Translations under genes and position numbers: made by a program
Shown: piece after piece, positions 12,739 to 24,800 of the stretch
Layout: each line of letters starts with the position of its first letter
How positions within the stretch are numbered: position 1 is the stretch's first letter
Notes under the pieces: model-generated
Database searches by the model: none
What the model was told of the DNA's origin: nothing
Seen by the model: the letters and a program-made list of their open reading frames with translations, nothing else
NCBI RefSeq assembly: GCF_905147045.1
Contig: NC_065918.1
Location: 1,302,001 to 1,366,000, forward strand
DNA: 64,000 nucleotides
Direction of reading: 5' to 3'
Source of the DNA: Nymphalis io
Taxonomy: Eukaryota; Arthropoda; Insecta; Lepidoptera; Nymphalidae

Positions 12739-14150
12739 CTAGAATTAACAAAAGTATACTTGAATACACACAATTGAATACTTACAATAATTACAATATT
12801 TCTAAAAAAGAGTATGAAAAAGACAGATGTTTTCAATTTTTTTTTGTTTTTAATTCAATTGAATAAAATACAATGACTTTACTAGTCAGAATTATCGCTA
12901 AGCATAGACATTTTTGGCTTTATACAATTACCCTGTAGCTTTATCATCAAAACTATTATATACTATAATAAAAGTATCATGTTTAGTTATGAAGTTATTT
13001 AGGCTGATAAATATTTCGGTACAAAATCATTTATCAATCAATACAAGTTTCTATCGATCGCTCATCGAAGACATTAATTGCGACTTACAGGGGTGAAAAA
13101 TTTTGGGTATAAAGTATAATAAAAATAACAAGTATATCAATAAAAGTATTTCAAAAATATTTATTATAACAATAATATAATCAATTATTTTATTTTTAAT
13201 ATTATAAAATCGCATATACTTCGGCACTTTATTACTAGTATCCCTAGAGAAACGACGCCATGACCGAAATCGGCCAAGAAAACATCACCATCTTATATAT
13301 ACATATATATGAGTATATTTAATTGAACGTATATAGAGTTACAAAGTATAAATATAAAATGATATCCTTTATTATCAACTTTAGAACATAAACTAATATA
13401 AACACCAGGTTGTTGTCAAGATGTGAAAATCTTAACTATTGTGAATGACAGTTATTGCAAGTACTCATTGATTAATTTATTATAAAAGTAAAAATTGTAT
13501 TGGATAAAAGTAATATGTCGCATTTTAGTAACGTAAATTAAGCAGTAGCGTATTTTAAGATTTGGCACCTCGGACACAAAAAATGTCATAACCTTCAATT
13601 TAAGAAAAAATATGTTTTATAATGTTAATTATTTAATTATTAGACCAGCCGGCCTGGCACGTGCCCCCTTGGCCATAAGGTAATGCCAATAGAATTAAGT
13701 AGACACTAAAAAATTTACCTAGCATTCCTTGTAAGTTTTGATATACCAATATTTGAAAGCTCACTCGCTTTCTATACTTAATAATACATGACCATAATAA
13801 TGGAATGTTTACTTAAAAATGTAACAGCTAAAATCCTCTAATCTTGAGGATCTTAGAGCTTATTTAGATCATTGTCAGTGCTTCAACCAATGCATACCGA
13901 CTCCTTGGCGATGCTTACCTTCACTGCCAAGCATAATAAATTATAAACATAAATCGAGTGAAGCAAAAAATATAAACTCAGTACTGCTTTCCCGAATTTT
14001 CTGGACCAGAATAAATGATCCGAGATCAACAACGAGATGGAATGCTTTAAATAAATATAAAAATAGTCACATCTAATGAAACGTTAATTCAACGTTAAGG
14101 CAATGAAACGTTATTCATTCGTTACTACATTATCACATACATATGTTATT

Positions 14151-14428
14151 TTTACTGGTGGTAGAGCTTTGTGCAAGCTCGTCTGGGTAGGTACCACCCA
14201 CTCATCAGATATTCTACCGCAAAACAGCAGTACTTGGTATTGTTGTATTCCGGTTTGAAGGGTGAGTGAGACAGTGTAATTACAGGCACAAGGGACATAA
14301 AATCTTAGTTCCCAAGGTTGGTGGCGCATTGGCTATGTAAGCAATGGTTGACATTTTTTACAATGCCAATGTCTAAGGCATCAGGTGGCCCATATGCTCG
14401 TCCGCCTTCCTATTCTATAAAAAAAAAA
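14151..14428 (+). repeat. SINE family A, near-complete copy (duplicated at 23515-23792)
   Basis: About 278 bp with all family blocks in order: 'actggtggtagagctttgtg', 'taccacccactcatcagat', 'ttccggtttgaagggtgag', 'ggttggtggcgcattggc', 'catcaggtggcccatatgct', then an A-rich tail. It lies in the intron 2 part of the duplicated unit, antisense to the transporter. Confidence 0.82.
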
Positions 14429-17400
14429 GTTAAATCGAAACCATTAATTTATTAGAATTGCGAATATATGCAAGTCTGTTCGCAGGAAGTGGTGTCTCGC
14501 AAAGCTATAAATAACACAACCCGCTTGTAATTGATTCGCAGATAATCCTAGTTATTAAAATTTATATATTGTATTTTTTATTATAAATTATAATAATAAT
14601 TAATTATCATTTTATTATTATTATAGAATATTATGTTTAAAAATGCATGATTATTTTTCGTGTATTCTATGCGTCATAATTATGGACACATCGTTAATCC
14701 GATTGAGTGGAAAACTTCATAGTTTCGGTATTGTTATTATAAAATGATAAAATGACACTTAAATAAAACGACGCGCGCATGTGGGTAGGTGTCTTTTAAA
14801 ATTTAAAAAGGTTTTGGAACGCGTGTTTGGAATGAACAAGTATTATATAAATGATAAATCGAGCTTCGCTTGAATTTTGGGTAATAATGTGTTTTTTTCA
14901 GAAAATACACCTAATCTATAGGTATAAGAAATTTCTAGAAGGTATTATTTTGTGTTCTAGAAGCCCCGATATCTAGTATCTTATCATTTATGGGAATAAC
15001 TTTCACTTAGTAAACTATTTATAAAAATATATAGTTTTCTATAGATCGGAACGACCTCACAACAAAATATTTTTATAAAGCCTTTATTGTTATCACTATG
15101 CTTAAAATATCTTATCACGCTCTGTTGCTTATTTATCGCTATATGAAATCGCTACCTGTTTACAAAGAAAAAAAATGATGTAATTGTCAATATCATAGGG
15201 TATGTTTTATTTTAACTTTTTTTAAGTTATATTTAAGTTAAATACATAAACGTTGGAACAAGTTTTAATTACAAGAAAGTAACTTAACTTATTAAGTTTA
15301 ATCACAATTATTAAATTATTATAATCAAATAACTTTATTGTATCAACTACGAAGATATCTGAAAACTCTGTGAAGTTGATAGTCGGGCTCATTAACATAA
15401 CTACATGTCAAACTGGTTCTTATAAGTTCTCGTCTCGCTCGAAACCCAGGGATAGGAAAGAGACAAAACTCGATTCGATAAAAATAACAGATTCGTGGTC
15501 AATTTTGTAACGGTTCGAATTTTAATTTTAAGTAAGCGAGTTAATGTTTAATCAAATTATGAAAATACAAATAAACATTTAAAAACCTTGTGCAACATGA
15601 GTATGACGGCGGTTGTTAGTTTTAATATTTAATTTATGAATATTGTTGTACTAGATATATATGTTTTTTTTATTTACATTGAGTACTAAAGATATACGTA
15701 GATCAAAATAAAATATTAGCTAATAAATATAAAACATACCACCGTATACATCTTTTATACGTTAAATCTCAATTCTGTTTTTATGGGCCATAAGTTAACC
15801 GGCACTCCTGTCACCAATTAAAGCAATAGTGTTAAATGTACTGTTAACTATATTTTAAAGATATATTGGCAATAATAGCAGGGCTAATCTTTCAACGCAT
15901 ATAGCGTTCCACAATAGACCCCGTTTCCATGGAATCAGGGTCAGTCATCTTGTCATTTGCCGTAATCATGACTAGTCAAGTAGCAAGAGCTCGTTTTGTT
16001 ACAACATATTATTTACTGGTGATAGGGCTTTGTGCACGCTCGTCTGGGTAGGTACCACCCACTCATCAGATATTCTTCCGCAAAACAACAGTACTTGGTA
16101 ATGTTGTATTCCGGTTTGAAGGGTAAGTGAGCCAGTGTAATTACAGGCACAAGGGACATAACATCTTAATTCCCAATGCTCATATGCTCGCCTATTCTAT
16201 AAAAAAATAGATGTATAAAAAAACAACATTATGCGTAATTTATTCGGTTCACCATAAACAATCAACATTAATTACGATTTTACGAAGAATCATTACGAAT
16301 AAATAAATCTTTATCGTAGCTAGAATTGTTTAAACTTTGTTATTGATTAATATTTGACTATTATTGCGACAACTGCCCCTGAGAGACCCAGAGCGTCTTG
16401 CACTATCAGTCGTATCATAGTCAAACATTAACAGACCTTGTGTCTGTGCATCCAATTTTTTTTATTCGATTTTCTTTGATTATACGAATATGAGTTCGAA
16501 TTTGAATGCAACGTAAAATATGTAACGTTTGCGTGAAATATATATTTTTGATGCATCTTTTTGTAATAATTTTTAATTAAGGTTTTATTTTTTTATCAGA
16601 GACTATATATATGATATATATCAATATATCAGTCAGCCAGGGATTTAATTAGGCTGCGTATGACGCATCCGAGTAACCAATTCTTTCATTATATCCGCAT
16701 GATGCTACAGATATCCATGATAGAAAAACTGTCCCACAGGCTGCGACGTCAGGTTGTTACAGTCGAAATATATATTTTTTAAATCTTGAATAATTTTATC
16801 AAGATAAATTTACTAAGCTAAGTCTATAAAATATTCAAAATCAACGCGAACAAAGTTGTAGACGCTGCTTGTTAAAATATAAATGCGTCAACCGTAGTGA
16901 TGTAATATTTTTAATTGGACTATACCAAAAGATATCGATTTACGTTCGGACATGTCCTTATGCTCGACTTATATTAATTAAAATAGCTATGAATAGCGGT
17001 GCCTAATTACAGTTGTGTCCGGTAATAATTGATTTATCAGCAGCTCATTAGATAAGTGACAATGTACACGAGTGGACTATAAAGGTGCTCTTGACTAAGA
17101 AAGTATTTTGTAATTATGTCTCACAAATAAGATTTAGTCACTATCGATGTCGATATTAAATACACTACAATAAAAATTATTATTAATAAATCTCATTCCT
17201 ACTAGCCTCGATAAGAACGCCAGCGTTATTTGTATTATCGTAACAAATAAGTCCGTAGGGGGGGGGGCATTAATAGTTTTAATTAACAACCGGGCACTCG
17301 CTCTTGACCGTCACTAATGTAATTAGGCACGCGACATCTAGCTATGTACTTATTATCCAATGGGAATATATTTTTAAAATAATATTGAAGAAACTAAATT

Positions 17401-18732
17401 TTAACCCATTACTTGCCTTACGTACTCTCATATTAAGAACCGAAAGGTAAACAACACGTGGATCTTAACCTAAGATTACAGGTTAAAATCTGGACTAGCA
17501 CTAAGGTATCACGTGCTTAATTGCTCATCTCTTACTCGTCGGTAAAGAAAAACGTTGTGAGTGCAAGTTTCTTGCATGTGTTCTATGAAATTCTACCACA
17601 TTAGTATCAACCAATCCACATTCAAACTGCCTGGTGGAGTAAGCTTTTTCCTTATGTGGAGAGGAGTCCTCTCGCTCTCTATCTCTCCGTAATGCGTTTA
17701 ATTGTTATTGTTATTAAATGTTATACATTAAATATTTTAATATTTTGATTAGTGTAGTGTATAACAGTTGCAGCCTATAAATGCATACATAATATGTAGG
17801 TAAGTCATATAGACGTTTAAAAATATTTTCACGCCTCTAATTTGTATTGAATATCTTGACAGCGCACACGCAAAACATTTTTTCATCTTTAGACATGTTA
17901 AGTCTATTCAAATTATAAATATGTTGGTCTATAAATAAAACACATTATTACATATTTTATTTATTCATAATTATTGTCTTATAACAAGTATAGAACAAAT
18001 ATTGCGAACGAATAGTTAAAATGTATTTATCGATACATTTTCAACATCGTTGAAAATTAATATGATTATAACGTGTATAAACAATTGATTGTATAATTTG
18101 TTAATAATAATCAAAGATGTAAATCAACAGAACATTATCTCCCTGCAATCAAATGTTTTTAGAACTTAATAAAAAATATACCTACGAAATAGTAATGAAG
18201 TCAATAAAAAAACTATAAGTAAATTTTTAATTATAGCAAATTATTCTTCGGCTAATAAAAAAGAAAATATATCTTATCTGTACATATGATTTAAAAATAA
18301 TTAGCTGTAGAAGATGTCACTGTAATTATATCGAAACACACGCACTGCTTACTTATAGTTAAAAAGGCACTAATTTTATAATTTTTATTAAATCTTGAAT
18401 CGGCGATAATCAGCAATGCTATTCTGTAAGAATTCACTCCATTACTCATTTGTGAAATGTTGACAACCGACTTATCACCATGAATCGGTTGTCAACATTA
18501 TAATCTATTATGATGCGATCATTGGTATTCATAAAATGTTATCATATCACTTTCTGACATTTCACGAGCGTTTTCTGCGTCGAGTATCGAGTTTGTTCTT
18601 ACAGAAGAGCCCTTAGGTATTTAATTTAGGACATCCACATATTGATAAAAAATAATGAAAAGTGGTGCTCTCTGCAGTTGAAAAAAAGTATCGCCATAGG
18701 CCCCATCGTTAGTGTTTCCGCTAGATGGCGCT

Positions 18733-18868
18733 CTACCGCAAGTAGCATGGCGTTGCTTGCGATGTGCTGAAGATGGCGCTAGTAGCGCTGTAAGTGGCTG
18801 CGATTCCACCAACCACGCCGATTACTATCACCTCCCAGCAGACCAGCTTGACCCAGCCAGCAACCTCA
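18733..18868 (-). CDS. Transporter exon 8 (copy 2; TM11 and stop)
   Basis: 44 codons plus TAG (18735-18733). Encodes the last TM (VIVIGVVGGIAATYS) and a short tail ending CYLR. Acceptor TTATTCCAG. A candidate AATAAA on the minus strand lies about 344 nt downstream (18389-18384). Confidence 0.9.
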
Positions 18869-21800
18869 CTGGAATAAAATACTTCTTGTAGAACTCAAAC
18901 AAAAAACAATAAGAAATTAGCGAGGTACAGGCGTAGCGTCGAAAACTTGATTTATCCGATTAATTGGTTATCATAAATAACGTTTCCAATAATGTAGGCT
19001 ATTCAAAGGGAAAAAAATCTTATTCTGTAGTCTGTGTTACCCGTTTCAATTCGTTTTACAAAAATTACACTTTTCGACCTCGATTGTTAGCCTATTTTTT
19101 TTCTATATTATTAAACTTTTATAAAAGACAATTTTTTTAGGTACTTAACATTTTTCCATCTTATTCGTACAAAATGAGTTAGTGAAATTAGTTTTGTAAG
19201 ATTGAGCTTACATAATAGCTCTTCTTGTAATAGAGTTATAAATAAAAAGAAAATACCAAACCGTTTTAAAGTGTTACATGTGTGTTTATCACTGATAGCA
19301 TTCAACGAGTTTTTCATAATATGATTGTATCAATTTTAACATAATAATGATACCTTACCAGGTATTATTATTATGTTAAAAAATGATACATAAAATGACC
19401 TGATATAAGTCAATTATTATTTAATACTTAAGCTAAGCCGAGTTTATTTCATTGAGTGTATTGAAACTGTAACTTACACAGGAGCTTGTCCCTCCCTCGG
19501 AGTTTGGTTAACGAGACTCAAGTAGCAGTAAGACGGTAAAACAAACGTGAGCAAGGCGATCGTGGTTCCACCGACAAGAGCCAAGATTGTATAGAAACGG
19601 GGAATGCTCTCTCCGATGAAGAGTATACCCGCCATGATAGATAAGCGAACCAGTGTACGGTATCCAATTGAATCTGTAACAATGGGATCAAATTTGAGAT
19701 TTGTCTTCGTGATTTGGATGAAATTCATTTAAATAAATGCCTCTTTGGAAGGTCTTAAAAGTCTTGCAGAATCTAGAGAGTTCTCGGCCATAAATTAACC
19801 TTCTTTTGTTCTTTTGCCGCTGGTACTTTGTGACGTATCAATTGTATATCACTGTTAATAAAATAAAAAAATTAACCTCTAGGAATGTTGTAAAGCTCCT
19901 CCATTTCTTGGCAGACCGGATTGATGAGAATGATGAAAGCTGATACAAGATGGACCGCCATAAGCACGTTGCCGACGAGAGTCAATGGGGTAGCTGATAG
20001 TGACGTAATAAAGTTGGGGCCGACAGATTCACCATACACAGCGTACCCAGCTACTGATATTGGGATATATAAGGCCAGGATCGCTGAAATAAAAGCGAGA
20101 AATTAAAATGTTGAAAAATATTCACTAAATCTGTTTTAGGCAAACTTCGTTTCATGGCAAATTAATGTAATTTTCAAAAAGTGATAAGGGCCTCTTCTGA
20201 GTTGAGATAATTTGCTTTTTATAACAAATATAACTATTGAAAAATCTTATCTGTATTCGTTACTAATTGTTAAATAAAAAAAATATCTGCACATTATGTT
20301 AACTTACCAAGGAAGCTGTACTGCAAGCTCTTATTAAACTTTGACTTATCAGCCATATCATTTTGAATAGTTGGGAAGGTGGAAGCACCTCCGAAGGCGA
20401 ACATTATTGTACCGAAGGCAAGGAAGAAATCCATAAAGCCATGAATACCCCAACGGAAAACGCCAAACGGTCTAATATCGTTCATCATCTGAATGAAATA
20501 GAGAATGCAAGCCACGAAAGTTGAGAAGAACGCGATGACACCCATGAACCTGTAAGTTAAAAAAAATGTATTCAATTAAGGGTACTAATTGCAAAAAATA
20601 TTTTCTTAACGACGTACATGAACCTCCATAAGAAAATTTAGAATATACTAATGAAATCCATTGAAGTTCAAAATCAATATTTAAAACTTTATACAGTTTG
20701 CTATTATTTTCTGGGGCAAAAGTCTTAATGTTACTTACGAAAAGTCTTTAGGGCTGCCGAAAAGCATAAGTGGTGTCATCGCGCCGACCACAACCAGATA
20801 CCAAATGCAAATGGTGACAGTCGGCATCAAGGACAAGAATAATTGCTCAACAATCTGCGCAGCCAGCAGCAAATACACCACCGCCACGCCAAATTGGGTG
20901 ATTATTATCGCTAGGGATACAGCAACACTGAAAGAAATTACAAAGTATATACTAATTAATTGTTTGTCAGGTTTCGTAGTTTGGTCATATTTGAATTGAC
21001 TCTTCATCGAATTTTGGCCACGGCTGCCAATCTCAAAGCTAGTAAACTGTGCAAATACGAATAAACTTTCCTTTTCCTCATTTTTATAATTCGACGAGAC
21101 GACAAACCACCACTGGGACTGGGAGTAATAATGCGCAGAACCTTGTTTTGTCAAGTGGTTTCCACGGAAGTTGAACTATCAACGTCCTAACCGCGTGATG
21201 CTTATGAATTTTTTTTACCGATTTAGGACAGCAAATGTATGTATAAAAAGGTTGCAAACTTAACTTAGACTTAGCAAAATATTAGGTTAGGTTAGGTGTG
21301 CCGCGAATTTCTTTATATCAAATTTCGTTAGTTCGATTTTATTGCATGTATGTATGCAATACAACTACTTCGTAACTATGCTAGAATGTAAATCTTACTT
21401 ATATCATACGTTGTTTACGACGAATTTCATTAAAATCCATTTAAATTGAATTTTTAAATCAATAAATCACTAATACAATATGTACACAATATTTGAGAAA
21501 TCGTGCCAGGACCGACGATATTTTAAGCAGTTTCTACCAAATCACCAAAAACAACGTCAATTCCACAGAATTATTTCATCATTATTAACTATTTGGTAAT
21601 ATTGGATATAAATATATATATATACATATATATATAGATATATATGTTAAAATAATGTTTAGTACGAGATAGATTTTGAAAAAGTCTAAGTCTTGTGCAT
21701 GTTACATTTACGCATTTTAAAACTATTTCCATATCAAAACTATGAACACAAACTGACCTTTTCAATATTCTGCCTCGTAATTTAATGATTTGGAACATTT

Positions 21801-24800
21801 AAATGCTAATCTATAATCACTAATCTGACGCGAAAGGACGTGAGAGATAATATAATATATGCTTTAAGATCTATTCTGGAACATTCATAACTCAGAACGT
21901 GTTTTATATTTATATGTAACTCGTATGAAATACCTCCACATTTTTCCCAGTGACTGTTCAGCAATGATGGCGTAGGGGTTCCTCTTCCTGGTTCTCATTT
22001 CTGGGTCACGACCCTCGATGATGGTCCAACAGTCACCAAGACGTTTTCCGCTGAATGCTGCGATAACGCACATCAAAACTATGATAGGCACGCCGACCCA
22101 TCCTAGAATTAACAAAAGTATACTTGAATACACACAATTGAATACTTACAATAATTACAATATTTCTAAAAAAGAGTATGAAAAAGACAGATGTTTTCAA
22201 TTTTTTTTTGTTTTTAATTCAATTGAATAAAATACAATGACTTTACTAGTCAGAATTATCGCTAAGCATAGACATTTTTGGCTTTATACAATTACCCTGT
22301 AGCTTTATCATCAAAACTATTATATACTATAATAAAAGTATCATGTTTAGTTATGAAGTTATTTAGGCTGATAAATATTTCGGTACAAAATCATTTATCA
22401 ATCAATACAAGTTTCTATCGATCGCTCATCGAAGACATTAATTGCGACTTACAGGGGTGAAAAATTTTGGGTATAAAGTATAATAAAAATAACAAGTATA
22501 TCAATAAAAGTATTTCAAAAATATTTATTATAACAATAATATAATCAATTATTTTATTTTTAATATTATAAAATCGCATATACTTCGGCACTTTATTACT
22601 AGTATCCCTAGAGAAACGACGCCATGACCGAAATCGGCCAAGAAAACATCACCATCTTATATATACATATATATGAGTATATTTAATTGAACGTATATAG
22701 AGTTACAAAGTATAAATATAAAATGATATCCTTTATTATCAACTTTAGAACATAAACTAATATAAACACCAGGTTGTTGTCAAGATGTGAAAATCTTAAC
22801 TATTGTGAATGACAGTTATTGCAAGTACTCATTGATTAATTTATTATAAAAGTAAAAATTGTATTGGATAAAAGTAATATGTCGCATTTTAGTAACGTAA
22901 ATTAAGCAGTAGCGTATTTTAAGATTTGGCACCTCGGACACAAAAAATGTCATAACCTTCAATTTAAGAAAAAATATGTTTTATAATGTTAATTATTTAA
23001 TTATTAGACCAGCCGGCCTGGCACGTGCCCCCTTGGCCATAAGGTAATGCCAATAGAATTAAGTAGACACTAAAAAATTTACCTAGCATTCCTTGTAAGT
23101 TTTGATATACCAATATTTGAAAGCTCACTCGCTTTCTATACTTAATAATACATGACCATAATAATGGAATGTTTACTTAAAAATGTAACAGCTAAAATCC
23201 TCTAATCTTGAGGATCTTAGAGCTTATTTAGATCATTGTCAGTGCTTCAACCAATGCATACCGACTCCTTGGCGATGCTTACCTTCACTGCCAAGCATAA
23301 TAAATTATAAACATAAATCGAGTGAAGCAAAAAATATAAACTCAGTACTGCTTTCCCGAATTTTCTGGACCAGAATAAATGATCCGAGATCAACAACGAG
23401 ATGGAATGCTTTAAATAAATATAAAAATAGTCACATCTAATGAAACGTTAATTCAACGTTAAGGCAATGAAACGTTATTCATTCGTTACTACATTATCAC
23501 ATACATATGTTATTTTTACTGGTGGTAGAGCTTTGTGCAAGCTCGTCTGGGTAGGTACCACCCACTCATCAGATATTCTACCGCAAAACAGCAGTACTTG
23601 GTATTGTTGTATTCCGGTTTGAAGGGTGAGTGAGACAGTGTAATTACAGGCACAAGGGACATAAAATCTTAGTTCCCAAGGTTGGTGGCGCATTGGCTAT
23701 GTAAGCAATGGTTGACATTTTTTACAATGCCAATGTCTAAGGCATCAGGTGGCCCATATGCTCGTCCGCCTTCCTATTCTATAAAAAAAAAAGTTAAATC
23801 GAAACCATTAATTTATTAGAATTGCGAATATATGCAAGTCTGTTCGCAGGAAGTGGTGTCTCGCAAAGCTATAAATAACACAACCCGCTTGTAATTGATT
23901 CGCAGATAATCCTAGTTATTAAAATTTATATATTGTATTTTTTATTATAAATTATAATAATAATTAATTATCATTTTATTATTATTATAGAATATTATGT
24001 TTAAAAATGCATGATTATTTTTCGTGTATTCTATGCGTCATAATTATGGACACATCGTTAATCCGATTGAGTGGAAAACTTCATAGTTTCGGTATTGTTA
24101 TTATAAAATGATAAAATGACACTTAAATAAAACGACGCGCGCATGTGGGTAGGTGTCTTTTAAAATTTAAAAAGGTTTTGGAACGCGTGTTTGGAATGAA
24201 CAAGTATTATATAAATGATAAATCGAGCTTCGCTTGAATTTTGGGTAATAATGTGTTTTTTTCAGAAAATACACCTAATCTATAGGTATAAGAAATTTCT
24301 AGAAGGTATTATTTTGTGTTCTAGAAGCCCCGATATCTAGTATCTTATCATTTATGGGAATAACTTTCACTTAGTAAACTATTTATAAAAATATATAGTT
24401 TTCTATAGATCGGAACGACCTCACAACAAAATATTTTTATAAAGCCTTTATTGTTATCACTATGCTTAAAATATCTTATCACGCTCTGTTGCTTATTTAT
24501 CGCTATATGAAATCGCTACCTGTTTACAAAGAAAAAAAATGATGTAATTGTCAATATCATAGGGTATGTTTTATTTTAACTTTTTTTAAGTTATATTTAA
24601 GTTAAATACATAAACGTTGGAACAAGTTTTAATTACAAGAAAGTAACTTAACTTATTAAGTTTAATCACAATTATTAAATTATTATAATCAAATAACTTT
24701 ATTGTATCAACTACGAAGATATCTGAAAACTCTGTGAAGTTGATAGTCGGGCTCATTAACATAACTACATGTCAAACTGGTTCTTATAAGTTCTCGTCTC

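Larger units (their letters stand above)
6279..15642. repeat. 9,364-bp tandem duplication, copy 1
   Basis: Left copy of a direct head-to-tail duplication. Identity with copy 2 starts at 6279 (equivalent to 15643) and the unit ends at 15642 (equivalent to 25006). The offset is exactly 9,364 throughout. I compared six coding exons, a G10 run (7898-7907), a TA/ATAC microsatellite near 12240, SINE copies and several intergenic lines, and saw no difference. Flanking bases diverge at once on each side. I see no terminal repeat or microhomology longer than a base or two, so this is not a transposon insertion. It contains transporter exons 3-8 plus about 3.1 kb of 3' flank and 2.9 kb of intron 2. Confidence 0.97.

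Noticed and set aside
12654..12866. Plus-strand open frame of 70 codons (and twin at 22018)
   Set aside because: Antisense shadow of transporter exon 3 running into intron; no family likeness.
14111..14329. Minus-strand open frame repeated at 23475 and resembling one at 61617
   Set aside because: It is SINE family A read in reverse; the similarity between loci is due to the repeat, not to a gene family.
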